DNA of 64,000 nucleotides, taken from NCBI GenBank assembly GCA_963667875.2, contig CAXXGC010000002.1:1-64000 (forward strand), given 5' to 3'. Positions 8,803 through 18,899 of this stretch are shown piece by piece. The translations under genes were made by a program, and so were the position numbers. The notes under the pieces were generated by a model. That model saw nothing but the letters and a program-made list of their open reading frames with translations, searched no databases and had not been told where the DNA came from. Each line of letters opens with the position of its first letter. The stretch's first letter is position 1. This stretch comes from JAEXOD01 sp963667875. Its GTDB lineage: Bacteria > Bacteroidota > Ignavibacteria > Ignavibacteriales > Melioribacteraceae.

Positions 8803-10347
8803 TCAGCAAATTTTATATTCCAAATTATTATCATTTACTGCCAATGCAATAAACTTAATTTCTTTCCCTTTTGCCAAATAGGGTGCAAAATATTCTTTTT
8901 CTTTTATTTGTGTTAAAGCGGTATTTAATAAATTATTAATATTACTTTTTTCTTTAATATGTTTTATTTCAATTATGTAAATTATATCTTCATATTCTAT
9001 TACACCGTCAATTCTTCCCTTTGATGTTAGTTTTTCAATATCAATTTTTGCGCCCATTAACAACATTATAATATAAAAAACAGAATGGTAATACGCTTCG
9101 TCCTCTCTCTTTATTGTATAAGGAATACTTGAGATTATACTTTTTAGCGAACCAAAAAAATCTTCATATTGTTTATTTTCCAAATAATAATTTATTTCAC
9201 TAATATATACTTTTAACTGGTCTGCTTCTTTAGGTAAATATATTGAGGCTAAATACACCAAATAAGAATTTTTTACCTCATTATTAGGATAATCAAGTAT
9301 GTAAATATCTCTATAATTTTCTTTTATAGTTAAGTAACCAGTTTGAAACAATAATAATTTATAATCAATATTATCGACATCAAATTTTTCAAAAAAGAAA
9401 TCGCTAACTTTAGAATTAGAAACATCAGTTACTGTAATTTTATTAGCTATAAATTTTTCAACCAAAAATGTTGGTGTTCCGGTAGTAAACCAATAATTTC
9501 CAAACTTCTTATCCTGAAAGAAGTTTAGTATTGAATATGGATTATATACTTTGTTAATTCCATCCCAGCTATACCCATTATACCACAACTTAACTTCAGC
9601 TTTTAATTGTTCTATTGAATATCCAAGTATTTTTGCGGTTTCTTCAAACCGATCAGCAAAATAATATTCAAACTCTTCCTGTGTATATCCGCAAATTGTG
9701 GAAAATTCACTATTCATTGTAATATCTTTTAGGTTATTTAAGCCCGAAAATAACGATACTTTGGAAAACTTAGATACCCCTGTTAAAAAAGCAAATTTTA
9801 CATATTGGTCGTTAGCTTTTATTACAGAATAAAAATCGCGTAATAAGTTTCTATTTATTGTTGCTTTTTCTTTATTAGTTATAAAGTCCACAATTGGTTT
9901 ATCATATTCATCAATTAATATTACAACTTTGTTTTGTTCTGACAATTTTTTTATCAGCTCTTCAAAACAACTTTTAACAGATTTTGTATAAGATAATTTA
10001 TGGTTATATAATTGTGCGGTTCTATTTAGTTTTTCTATAATCGAGTCATTAAATATTTCTAATGTATCGTTGTATTGAAAAGATGTTACATCCAAATGAA
10101 TTACCGGATATATTTCCCATTTTATTTTATCATAAATAAACAATCCTTTAAATAGTTCTTTATTACCTGAAAACACTTCCTTCAAAGTACTTAACAATAA
10201 CGATTTACCAAACCTGCGGGGACGTGATAAGAAAAAATATTTACCACTATTAATTAGTTTTTCAATCTGTTTTGTTTTATCAATGTACAAATAATTATTA
10301 TTAATTATTTCTTCAAAAGTCTGTATTCCTATTGGTAAATTTTTCAT
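8803..10347 (-). CDS. AAA-ATPase / PD-(D/E)XK nuclease-like protein, copy B
   Basis: 514 residues with the same architecture as copy A and the same Walker A, Walker B and EIK nuclease-like motifs. It is a mosaic. Residues 1 to about 300 match copy A. A block of about 100 residues (from VSNSKVSDFFFEKFD to the segment YYLENKQYEDFFGSLKS) is diverged from both other copies. The last ~100 residues match again, and its end (NNLEYKIC) equals copy C. The 76-base spacer on each side is nearly the same sequence, so the unit was duplicated with its spacer. No strong ribosome site is seen (GAGAATAAG before the ATG). Confidence 0.85.
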   Translation of the reverse strand: MKNLPIGIQTFEEIINNNYLYIDKTKQIEKLINSGKYFFLSRPRRFGKSLLLSTLKEVFSGNKELFKGLFIYDKIKWEIYPVIHLDVTSFQYNDTLEIFNDSIIEKLNRTAQLYNHKLSYTKSVKSCFEELIKKLSEQNKVVILIDEYDKPIVDFITNKEKATINRNLLRDFYSVIKANDQYVKFAFLTGVSKFSKVSLFSGLNNLKDITMNSEFSTICGYTQEEFEYYFADRFEETAKILGYSIEQLKAEVKLWYNGYSWDGINKVYNPYSILNFFQDKKFGNYWFTTGTPTFLVEKFIANKITVTDVSNSKVSDFFFEKFDVDNIDYKLLLFQTGYLTIKENYRDIYILDYPNNEVKNSYLVYLASIYLPKEADQLKVYISEINYYLENKQYEDFFGSLKSIISSIPYTIKREDEAYYHSVFYIIMLLMGAKIDIEKLTSKGRIDGVIEYEDIIYIIEIKHIKEKSNINNLLNTALTQIKEKEYFAPYLAKGKEIKFIALAVNDNNLEYKIC

Positions 10348-10423
10348 CTTATTCTCGTATTAGCTTTGTAAATAAACATAAACCATTTTATCATTAAAAA
10401 CTTAATAGATTTTATAATTTTAA

Positions 10424-11974
10424 TCAGCAAATTTTATATTCCAAATTATTATCATTTACTGCCAATGCAATAAACTTAATTTCTTTCCCTTTTGCCAAAT
10501 AGGGTGCAAAATATTCTTTTTCTTTTATTTGTGTTAAAGCGGTATCTAATAAATTTTTAATATTACTTATTTCTTTAATATGTTTTATTTCAATTATGTA
10601 AATTATATCCTCATATTCAATAACACCATCAATTCTTCCTTTTGATGTTAGCTTTTCAACATCAATTTTTGCACCCATTAATAACATAATTATATAAAAA
10701 ACAGAATGGTAATATGCCTCATCTTCCCTTTTTAGTGTATATGGAATACTTGATATAATACTTTTTAGCGAATTAAAAAACATTTCATAATCTTTTCTTT
10801 TAAGATAACCGTTAACTTTACTTATTAACACATCCATGTTGTTAATATCTTTTTCAATATATACAGTTGATAAATATAATAATAACGAATCGCGCACCTC
10901 TTTATTGGGAAAATCCAAATTATACAAATTAAATTCTTTATCATATTCCTTTACTGTTAAATATCCGGTTTGAAAAAGCAGAAGTCTATAATCTAAAGAA
11001 TCAACATCAAACTTTTCAAAAAAATGTTCTCCAAAACTTTCGGCAGTTAAATCAGTTATTGCAATTTTATCAGCAATAAATTTTTCAACCAAAAATGTTG
11101 GTGTTCCGGTAGTAAACCAATAATTTCCAAACTTCTTATCCTGAAAGAAATTTAGTATTGAATATGGATTATATACTTTATTAATTCCATCCCAGCTATA
11201 CCCGTTATACCACAACTTAACTTCAGCTTTTAATTGTTCTATTGAATATCCAAGTATTTTTGCAGTTTCTTCAAATCGGTCAGCAAAATAATATTCAAAC
11301 TCTTCCTGAGTATATCCGCAAATTGTGGAAAATTCACTATTCATTGTAATATCTTTTAGGTTATTTAAGCCCGAAAATAACGATACTTTGGAAAACTTAG
11401 ATACTCCGGTTAAAAAGACAAATTTTACATATTGGTCGTTAGCTTTTATTACTGAATAAAAATCGCGTAATAAGTTTCTATTTATTGTTGCTTTTTCTTT
11501 ATTAGTTATAAAGTCTACAATTGGTTTATCATATTCATCAATTAATATTACAACTTTGTTTTGTACAGAAAGTTCTTTTATTAATTCATTAAAAGCATAC
11601 GAATGATTTATTGGATTATTAATTTTAACATCATACTGTTTTGCAATATAATTTAATTCAGCAATAACACTTTGTTCAAATTTTTCAACAGTATCGTTAT
11701 AAACAACATTTGACAGGTCTATATGAATTACCGGATATTTTTCCCATTCTATTTTATCATAAATAAACAATCCATTAAATAATTTTTTGTTACCTAAAAA
11801 CACTTCCTTTAAAGTGCTTAATAATAACGATTTACCAAACCTGCGGGGACGAGATAAAAAATAATAACTATTTTGAGTAATTAATTTAAATATTATTTCT
11901 GTTTTATCAACATACAATAAATCATTATTAATTAACGTTTCAAATGTTTGAATACCAATTGGCAATTTTTTCAT
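10424..11974 (-). CDS. AAA-ATPase / PD-(D/E)XK nuclease-like protein, copy C
   Basis: 516 residues; the 5'-most gene of the three on this strand, with a good GAGGAAA ribosome site. The first ~150 residues are clearly diverged from A and B (LPIGIQTFETLINNDLLYVD, then SNVVYNDTVEKFEQSVIAEL). From Walker B (VVILIDEYDKPIVDF) onward it is nearly identical to copy A, including the LTAESFGEHFFEKFDVDSLD block that copy B lacks. The nuclease-like motif GRIDGV...YIIEIKH is intact. The three genes could form one transcription unit read towards the prophage remnant. Confidence 0.85.
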   Translation of the reverse strand: MKKLPIGIQTFETLINNDLLYVDKTEIIFKLITQNSYYFLSRPRRFGKSLLLSTLKEVFLGNKKLFNGLFIYDKIEWEKYPVIHIDLSNVVYNDTVEKFEQSVIAELNYIAKQYDVKINNPINHSYAFNELIKELSVQNKVVILIDEYDKPIVDFITNKEKATINRNLLRDFYSVIKANDQYVKFVFLTGVSKFSKVSLFSGLNNLKDITMNSEFSTICGYTQEEFEYYFADRFEETAKILGYSIEQLKAEVKLWYNGYSWDGINKVYNPYSILNFFQDKKFGNYWFTTGTPTFLVEKFIADKIAITDLTAESFGEHFFEKFDVDSLDYRLLLFQTGYLTVKEYDKEFNLYNLDFPNKEVRDSLLLYLSTVYIEKDINNMDVLISKVNGYLKRKDYEMFFNSLKSIISSIPYTLKREDEAYYHSVFYIIMLLMGAKIDVEKLTSKGRIDGVIEYEDIIYIIEIKHIKEISNIKNLLDTALTQIKEKEYFAPYLAKGKEIKFIALAVNDNNLEYKIC

Positions 11975-12143
11975 ATTTTCCTCGTATCAGACTTGTGAAT
12001 ATACAAAAAATAGGTTTAACAATAAAGTTACTAGTGTAATGGTTAAAAATTATTAAAACACGTTATTTTATTTTTTTATTGACTAATAATAGTAAATTTT
12101 ACTATATTACGCTTCTGATTTTGAATGTTTAGCCATACCACAC

Positions 12144-12232
12144 GGAGAGGTGGGTGAGTGGCTGAAACCAACGGTTTGCTAAACCGTCGTAGGGGTTAAA
12201 CTCTACCGCGGGTTCGAATCCCGCCCTCTCCG
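12144..12232 (+). tRNA. tRNA-Ser (anticodon GCT)
   Basis: 89 bases. Acceptor GGAGAGG pairs with CCTCTCC (12225-12231), with discriminator G at 12232. The anticodon stem ACGGT/ACCGT holds the loop TTGCTAA with GCT at 12178-12180. A long variable arm follows, then the T arm GCGGG-TTCGAAT-CCCGC. The long variable arm and GCT anticodon identify serine (AGC/AGU codons). It borders a region of phage and multicopy genes, a common setting for islands, but no attachment-site repeat was found. Confidence 0.96.
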
Positions 12233-12237
12233 CTCTT

Positions 12238-12265
12238 AAAGCTCCTTTACAGGAGCTTTTTTTGT
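12238..12265 (+). terminator. Rho-independent terminator of tRNA-Ser
   Basis: AAAGCTCCT-TTAC-AGGAGCTTT stem-loop followed by a run of T, six bases after the tRNA end. Confidence 0.85.
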
Positions 12266-12387
12266 TTCCATTTCAATATTACCCCTAATTATTAAATTTT
12301 ATCAGATAAAATAATATAACGCAAAGTACACTGAAACAACAAATTTACAAAAATTTGATAAGGTGTTGTCAGTTTTTGCTTTATTTT

Positions 12388-12416
12388 GTAGCTCAAACTT
12401 CAGCTTGAGAAAATAG
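12388..12416 (+). repeat. single diverged copy of the 165-bp repeat hairpin
   Basis: GTAGCTCAAACTTCAGCTTG resembles the hairpin of the 165-bp repeat (GTAGCTCGAGCTTCAGCTCG) found in arrays at 48.7-51.5 and 55.1-56.6 kb, and keeps a compensated stem (CTCAA...TTGAG). The rest of 12266-12636 is AT-rich with no other clear feature. Confidence 0.4.
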
Positions 12417-12636
12417 ATTAAATAAAAACGTGTTTTAGCTCACAGTATTTCCTTGTCTATTATTTCTTTCTTGACATATTCGCAATTAATGCATAATTTA
12501 TCTATTGTTCAAGGTAAAACATTGGCACCATAATATGGGGATATTTGTTTGTTATGGTTGAAAAGGTTAAATTATTTAACATATAAGTAAAATGTTATTT
12601 TTATATTGGGTTTAATAATAATATGAGGACATCAAA

Positions 12637-12812
12637 ATGAAACTAATATTACTATCATTACTTATTTTTACCTCAGTTTTTCTATCAGCTCAAACATTAG
12701 ATCAAGTCGAAATTACAAATCTAATGGCTTTGAATCACCTGATAATAAAACCCATCTTATTTATGGTACAGCCGGAGGTTATTTATTTACCACCCATAAT
12801 ACTAATAACTGA
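12637..12812 (+). pseudogene. remnant of a secreted protein gene
   Basis: The start encodes a good signal peptide (MKLILLSLLIFTSVFLSAQ). The frame then degrades. From about 12723 another frame reads NGFESPDNKTHLIYGTAGGY then LFTTHNTNN before TGA 12810-12812, which looks like the true continuation. Only about 55 residues remain and there is no T9SS domain, so it is probably the broken 5' end of one of the secreted genes of this array. The first frame, read on, stops near 12882. Confidence 0.45.
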
Positions 12813-12944
12813 CAATTCAAAAACTATTAATACCAATAATTTATTAATACCCTATAAAATTAGATATTATTCCAACACTTGAAGTTATTATTTTGATTTT
12901 ACAATTATTAATATAAAATAAGATTTTTTTTACGAGAGATTATT

Positions 12945-13868
12945 ATGAAATTTAAATTGTACACTTTTTTAGTTCTTTTTACTTCTGCTTTAATTGTTTC
13001 AACTTATGCTCAAAGTGGAATAAAAATATTAAAACAATATAATAAAGCTGATTCGATTAATGTCAACCCATATTCTTTTTTGCCAATGCAAATTGGTAAT
13101 TTTTGGCAATATACGTATAATAATATAATTTATGATGGCGAAACAGTCGTTAAAGACTCCACCATAGAAAATGGTTCTAAGTTAATTTGGATTGACAACT
13201 ATCCGAGATATTTAATAGATACCAACTATACAGTTTTTACCCATGGTTATGATGGTCAACTAAAATACGTAGCTTATAAACTTGATGCTGAATTAGACGA
13301 TGAATGGATTGCATGGCAATCTTCTGCTGATTCAACCCAAGCCATAGTTAGAAAAGTAGAAGCTGTTTTTTTGGGCGACTATTTAGGAGTAGAAACTATT
13401 TTTAAAAGAATTGCTGAATATGATAGAAATAGTGATGGTGATTTCATCCGGTTTAGATATGTACTTGGTGCTGGTCTTGGATTAATTGAGCAAGAATTCG
13501 AAAGTATTATGGAACCTTCGATATATCTAATTTCAGCAATAATTAATGGAGATACTTTAGGTACTATAGTTGGAGTTAAGGAACTTTCTGATAATTTGGA
13601 CCCAAAATCCATAGAGCTATCCCAAAACTACCCTAACCCGTTTAACCCAAGCACAAACATTAGTTTTAGTATTCCAAAACAGGAATTTGTTACGTTAAAA
13701 ATTTATGATGTATTGGGTAAAGAAATTGTTACATTAGTAAATGAGGAATTAGCTGCCGGCAATCATGTAAATACTTGGAATGCTCCAAATGTTAGCAGCG
13801 GAGTATATTTTTACAAACTTCAAGCCGGTAAGTTTAGCGAAACAAAAAAAATGATTTTAATAAAATAG
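12945..13868 (+). CDS. T9SS type A sorting domain protein, 307 aa
   Basis: Signal peptide (residues 1-22, ending STYAQ), a cargo domain of about 190 residues, and a C-terminal T9SS sorting domain starting NYPNPFNPSTNISFSIPKQE and ending KMILIK. The cargo opens SFLPMQIGNFWQYTYNN, a form seen in extracellular Ignavibacteria proteins of unknown role, and it contains YDRNSDGDFIRFRYVLGAGL. The protein should cross the inner membrane by Sec and the outer membrane by T9SS and end at the cell surface. Function of the cargo is unknown. Its sorting-domain DNA is almost the same as that of the next five genes. Confidence 0.8.
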   Translation: MKFKLYTFLVLFTSALIVSTYAQSGIKILKQYNKADSINVNPYSFLPMQIGNFWQYTYNNIIYDGETVVKDSTIENGSKLIWIDNYPRYLIDTNYTVFTHGYDGQLKYVAYKLDAELDDEWIAWQSSADSTQAIVRKVEAVFLGDYLGVETIFKRIAEYDRNSDGDFIRFRYVLGAGLGLIEQEFESIMEPSIYLISAIINGDTLGTIVGVKELSDNLDPKSIELSQNYPNPFNPSTNISFSIPKQEFVTLKIYDVLGKEIVTLVNEELAAGNHVNTWNAPNVSSGVYFYKLQAGKFSETKKMILIK

Positions 13869-13931
13869 TATCAAATAACCCATAAAGATAATCTATTAAA
13901 AGATATTGAACTTAAAATTCTGTTTTATAAA

Positions 13932-15530
13932 GTGAGGTTTTTAATGAAACAAATAATATGCTTTTTAGTTTTTACATTTTTAACAATTTCAGTTACTAAT
14001 GCTCAAAAACATACAACAAGTTCTAATTTAATAATTCCTAATTCGATAAAAAATGATAATGGCAACTTAAAATCTATAATTCAAAATACCTTTGATGAAT
14101 TAGATTTGCTTGATAAATTGATTAACCAAACAAATATTCCAGGTGCAAATAAATTATCAAATCAAGTTATGTTTAGACCAACAATAATTTGTTTAAATGA
14201 TAACACAACTCGAATTACATATTCTTATAACCAACAAGGGAAAATGCTGACTTACTGTTATGAAATCACCCAAAATAATACTTTTGTTAATGATTTTAGA
14301 TATACTTTTACATACGATTTGAATGGCGCATTATTGACAAATACTCGCGAAGGATGGGAAAATAATGATTGGGTAAACGAAACACGTTATACGCATACAA
14401 ATGATGAACACGGGAAAAAGTTATGCAGTATTGGTGAAAAATGGGAAAATAACGGATGGGTAAATTGGCAACAATTTAATTATACGTACGACTCGCAAGG
14501 AAATATGCTTACCAAATCATTAGCTCTGTGGACAAATTCCGAATGGTTAAATTCATACCGTTTTTCGTATTCCTATGACACAAACGGTAATATTTTGACC
14601 TACATTGAAGAAGATTGGGAAAATGGTGTTTGGAACTATTATTGGAAATATTCCTACACCTATAACGAACTGAATAATAATCTAACAGGATTATATCAAG
14701 TATGGACAAATGATGTTTGGTGGGATTATTGGTGTTATGTAAATACTTTTAATAACCAAGGCAAAAAATTAACTCATTCTCATGCTATATCTTTAGGTGG
14801 TTGGGTGTTGGATAGTACTTGTACTTACGAATATGATACTAATGGTAATAATATATCGGAAACTTGGCAGGTATATGGTGATAATAAATTTCTTAAAATA
14901 AATGAATACGATAAAAAAGGAAAGTTAACATCAAGCAGCAATAATTATTGGGTTAATAGCCAATGGACAATTACAAGCTGTAATTATTATACGTACGACA
15001 CACAGGCAAATTTGATTAACTATTTAATTGTTTTGCCTCAAAATGATTCATTAATAAACAATTATAAATACGAATATGCTTACGACATGAACGGAAATGC
15101 GATATCCGGAAATTCATTTTATTGGGTAAATAACAGATGGGATCCATTTGATGGAGTGTTAGAATTGTTTTATAATTACAAAGAAAAAAGTTTAACCTAT
15201 TATGCAAAAAATGCTGTTGTTCAATATATAACAATAACCGATATCAACGAAAACAATAAACCATTGTACAATTTTTATTTAAACCAAAACTACCCTAACC
15301 CGTTTAACCCAAGCACAACCATTAATTTTAGTATTCCAAAACAGGAATTTGTGACATTAATAATTTATGATGTATTGGGTAAAGAGATAGCTACATTGGT
15401 CAATGAGGAATTAGCTGCAGGCAATCATGTAAATACTTGGAATGCTCCAAATGTTAGCAGCGGAGTATATTTTTACAAACTTCAAGCCGGTAAGTTTAGT
15501 GAAACAAAAAAGATGATTTTAATAAGATAA
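13932..15530 (+). CDS. T9SS protein with YD/W-type tandem repeats, 532 aa
   Basis: A signal peptide (MKQIICFLVFTFLTISVTNA) is followed by about 12 repeats of roughly 22-26 residues of the form 'W-x-N-x-x-W-x-N...Y-x-Y-T-Y-D-x-x-G-N-x-L-T'. Examples are WENNGWVNWQQFNYTYDSQG and WTNSEWLNSYRFSYSYDTNG. The YTYD..GN core is like YD repeats of RHS-type proteins, so a beta-strand wrapped scaffold on the cell surface is plausible. The C-terminus is a T9SS type A domain ending KMILIR. A paralogue follows 33 bases downstream, so the two are probably co-transcribed. Ligand or role unknown. Confidence 0.8.
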   Translation: MRFLMKQIICFLVFTFLTISVTNAQKHTTSSNLIIPNSIKNDNGNLKSIIQNTFDELDLLDKLINQTNIPGANKLSNQVMFRPTIICLNDNTTRITYSYNQQGKMLTYCYEITQNNTFVNDFRYTFTYDLNGALLTNTREGWENNDWVNETRYTHTNDEHGKKLCSIGEKWENNGWVNWQQFNYTYDSQGNMLTKSLALWTNSEWLNSYRFSYSYDTNGNILTYIEEDWENGVWNYYWKYSYTYNELNNNLTGLYQVWTNDVWWDYWCYVNTFNNQGKKLTHSHAISLGGWVLDSTCTYEYDTNGNNISETWQVYGDNKFLKINEYDKKGKLTSSSNNYWVNSQWTITSCNYYTYDTQANLINYLIVLPQNDSLINNYKYEYAYDMNGNAISGNSFYWVNNRWDPFDGVLELFYNYKEKSLTYYAKNAVVQYITITDINENNKPLYNFYLNQNYPNPFNPSTTINFSIPKQEFVTLIIYDVLGKEIATLVNEELAAGNHVNTWNAPNVSSGVYFYKLQAGKFSETKKMILIR

Positions 15531-15563
15531 AATTTTACGAACAAAAAATTTGAGAACAATTGT

Positions 15564-17144
15564 ATGAAAAATCTATTTGTTACATTATTTGTTTTGATTA
15601 CTGCTTGTTTAATGAAAGGACAAAATTATTACCAAACTAACAGGTTTGAAAACTTCAACACAACAAAATTGATAAGCAGAGATTCAATTTTAGAACAACG
15701 CTTACAGAATATAAAAATCAAAGAATACAACTTAGGAAATAATCAAAAATTAAATAAAAATGCTGATGATTTTTATAAACCCGCATTTATTTATCGTGAT
15801 GACAGCACAAAACGTACCACCTATACATATGATGTGTTTGGAAACATATTGATAGAATTAAATGAAAACTATACAAATGGATGTTTGATTAATGATAGTC
15901 GAATAATATTTACATACGACTTGCAGGGAAACAGGTTGACGGTACAAACTGAAATTTGGAGCAATGACATGTGGATAAACGAATACTTGTGCCTATACAC
16001 TTATGATACTCAAGGAAACGTTTTAACAGAACTGGTTCAAAATTGGAATAACGGCATGTGGATTAATAATAACCTTATTACCAATACTTACGATGACCGG
16101 AAAAATAAGCTTACAGAGTTAAACGAAAGATGGGATAATGGTGCATGGACAAAAGATGATATAAGCAATTTTACTTACGACATTAATTGTAACCTACTGA
16201 ACCGTAAAATTGAACATTGGGAAAACGGAACAATAACATTCACATCCTATTATATCTATACTTACGATGAAACGGGTAATATATTGACCGAGATATATAC
16301 TTTGGAAGAAGGCATAGGAGTAAATAGTAATCGAAACACCTATACATATGATATAAATGGGAATATATTAACTAAATTATCTGAATATACTGACTATTTT
16401 TCATGGGTTAATTATAGTCTTTACACATATACCTATAATTCACAAGGAAACTTGTTGACTGAATTATATGAGAAGTGGGAAAACAGTGCGTGGACGAATA
16501 AAACATTTATAACCTACGAATATGATACAGAATATAGAATGTTGTCAATAATCACTAAAATTTGGGGAAATAATATGTGGCATAATTTTTCGCGTTATAT
16601 GTGTAATAATGATGTACGCGGAAATATGCTGACACTGCTTGGCGAAATATGGGAAAACAATAATTGGCAAAATGGCAGTCTTTGTACCTACACATATGAT
16701 AACAACAACAATACAACCAGCGGGAAATACGAAATATTTCAAAACAATATTTGGGTTGCAGCTAAAGGATTGTTAAATATAGGTTACAATAATAAAAAGA
16801 TAGTGTATGATATTTACGTAAAGGATTTTAAAATTAGTTACATTCTTTTTACAGAGATTGCAGAACAGTTTACCAACCAAATAAATTTTAAATTAACTCA
16901 AAACTACCCTAACCCGTTTAACCCAAGCACAACCATTAATTTTAGTATTCCTAAACAAGAATTTGTTACTTTAAAAATTTACGATGTTTTGGGTAAAGAA
17001 ATTGCCACTTTGGTTAACGAGGAATTAGCTGCCAATAATTACGCAAAAACATTTAACGCTTCAGGTTTAAGCAGCGGAATATATTTTTACAGTTTAAAAG
17101 CTGGCAGCTTTAATGAAACACGCAAAATGATTTTGGCAAAATAA
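15564..17144 (+). CDS. T9SS protein with YD/W-type tandem repeats, 526 aa
   Basis: Paralogue of the preceding gene. Signal peptide MKNLFVTLFVLITACLMKGQ, then repeats such as WNNGMWINNNLITNTYDDRK and WENSAWTNKTFITYEYDTEY, and a T9SS type A domain (NYPNPFNPSTTINFSIPKQE ... KMILAK). Repeat register and motif match the 532-residue protein, but repeat sequences differ widely, as in surface proteins under diversifying change. Expected to be exported through Sec and T9SS. Function unknown. Confidence 0.8.
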   Translation: MKNLFVTLFVLITACLMKGQNYYQTNRFENFNTTKLISRDSILEQRLQNIKIKEYNLGNNQKLNKNADDFYKPAFIYRDDSTKRTTYTYDVFGNILIELNENYTNGCLINDSRIIFTYDLQGNRLTVQTEIWSNDMWINEYLCLYTYDTQGNVLTELVQNWNNGMWINNNLITNTYDDRKNKLTELNERWDNGAWTKDDISNFTYDINCNLLNRKIEHWENGTITFTSYYIYTYDETGNILTEIYTLEEGIGVNSNRNTYTYDINGNILTKLSEYTDYFSWVNYSLYTYTYNSQGNLLTELYEKWENSAWTNKTFITYEYDTEYRMLSIITKIWGNNMWHNFSRYMCNNDVRGNMLTLLGEIWENNNWQNGSLCTYTYDNNNNTTSGKYEIFQNNIWVAAKGLLNIGYNNKKIVYDIYVKDFKISYILFTEIAEQFTNQINFKLTQNYPNPFNPSTTINFSIPKQEFVTLKIYDVLGKEIATLVNEELAANNYAKTFNASGLSSGIYFYSLKAGSFNETRKMILAK

Positions 17145-17384
17145 TTAAAAATCAATAAATATTTTTTTAGTTATAGCTATAATAATAAAAGGCTTAAACC
17201 TTTATTTTGACAACTTGGATACACTTTTAATACCCTAAATACTCCCATAACACTTGGGAAGTATTTGGAGACTTAAGGAAGTATTTTTAATTTAATTCTA
17301 TTTTAATTGTTATATATTTATATTTATTTATTGCGCATAATTTGCAATTTTTGTAATTTTAAATAAGCACAAAGTGAGGATTTC

Positions 17385-18659
17385 ATGAAGAGTTCAAGGA
17401 TCTATTTTCCTTTTTTTTTATTAGTTTTATCAAGTTTTAATTTATTTGCCCAACTTCAAGACACATGTTATTTACCATTGGCACTTGGTAATAAATGGCT
17501 ATATTTAGATTGTACTACATCTGGTCTATACACAGCAAATGCCACAAAAACATATGAACTGTACACAATTGAGATCAATGATGATTCGTTATTTGCTAAC
17601 AAGCATTATTTTAATTGGGATAATTATTGGTTGTTTTATAATGATTCAACACAAATACTTCACGCCTCATTCCCTGATCAAGCTTATCAAATGATCTTTT
17701 GTAATTTCAGCTTGAATATAGGTCAAAGTTTTGTAGGACACTATGATAACAACTATGTTGTTTTTTCCGAACAGGTTTCCATTTTCGATACCATTTATTC
17801 AACAAAGGGTTTTTATTTTCATACATATCCCATAGGACCTTTCACTTGGTACGATAGTTATAGTTATATTAATAAAATTGGTTTAGCACATAGGGTATAT
17901 TATGATAGATCAAGCATTATTGCTGCTACCCAAAAAAAAGAACGTACTTTAATTGGCTTTTATCTTGCAGATACTTCCTTAGCTAATTCGATCCAAGATA
18001 ACAGCCACCCAATAATTCAAGAACCTGAAATTTTTTATACCAGTTCTGATAATAAAATAAACTTTAATACAGTTGTAAACCATAAGTTTTCATTTATTGG
18101 TGTACCTTCTACAACAGATTTTTCGTTTATTGAGTCTGTAAATTTGAGTTATTTTTACACTAATGGAGTTGACACAGTTCGCGACGAAAACAGTACTTTT
18201 TTGATTTCTTCACCATTAAATTTATATCGTAATTCAATTACTAAAAATGCTGATTTACTTCAAAATGGATATAATTTGTATTATAGAATAACAGCTACTG
18301 ATAAAGCGTTAAAACCTCATACTTCATTTTATCCTGAAAATGGATACATTAAAGTTACTGATATTGTTAATGTTAAAAATGAAGAAAATTTACCTATTCA
18401 ATATTCTCTTTGTCAAAACTACCCTAACCCGTTTAACCCAAGCACAACCATTAATTTTAGTATTCCTAAACAAGAATTTGTTACTTTAAAAATTTACGAT
18501 ATTTTGGGTAAAGAAGTAGCTACATTGGTAAACGAGGAATTATCGCCCAACAATTACATTAAAACATTTAATGCCTCCGGTTTAAGCAGTGGAATTTATT
18601 TTTACAGCTTAAAAGCCGGTAACTTTAATGAAACACGCAAAATGATTTTGGCAAAATAA
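17385..18659 (+). CDS. T9SS surface protein, tandem paralogue 1 of 3
   Basis: 424 residues. Signal peptide (FFLLVLSSFNLFAQ), a cargo domain opening DTCYLPLALGNKWLYLDCTT, and a T9SS type A domain ending KMILAK. A GAGG site precedes the ATG. The cargo opening resembles other extracellular 'LPLALGNKW' proteins of this group; role unknown. Residues 1 to about 246 are the same as paralogue 2 apart from one or two changes. The region just before the sorting domain (VRDENSTFLISSPLNLYRNS) is unlike paralogues 2 and 3. The unit repeats with a period of 1515 bases. Confidence 0.8.
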   Translation: MKSSRIYFPFFLLVLSSFNLFAQLQDTCYLPLALGNKWLYLDCTTSGLYTANATKTYELYTIEINDDSLFANKHYFNWDNYWLFYNDSTQILHASFPDQAYQMIFCNFSLNIGQSFVGHYDNNYVVFSEQVSIFDTIYSTKGFYFHTYPIGPFTWYDSYSYINKIGLAHRVYYDRSSIIAATQKKERTLIGFYLADTSLANSIQDNSHPIIQEPEIFYTSSDNKINFNTVVNHKFSFIGVPSTTDFSFIESVNLSYFYTNGVDTVRDENSTFLISSPLNLYRNSITKNADLLQNGYNLYYRITATDKALKPHTSFYPENGYIKVTDIVNVKNEENLPIQYSLCQNYPNPFNPSTTINFSIPKQEFVTLKIYDILGKEVATLVNEELSPNNYIKTFNASGLSSGIYFYSLKAGNFNETRKMILAK

Positions 18660-18899
18660 TTAAAAATCAATAAATATTTTTTTAGTTATAGCTATAATAA
18701 TAAAAGGCTTAAACCTTTATTTTGACAACTTGGATACACTTTTAATACCCTAAATACTCCCATAACACTTGGGAAGTATTTGGAGACTTAAGGAAGTATT
18801 TTTAATTTAATTCTATTTTAATTGTTATATATTTATATTTATTTATTGCGCATAATTTGCAATTTTTGTAATTTTAAATAAGCACAAAGTGAGGATTTT

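Noticed and set aside
7176..12232. Genomic island with attachment sites at tRNA-Ser
   Set aside because: No direct repeat of the tRNA 3' end and no integrase gene were seen in the window.
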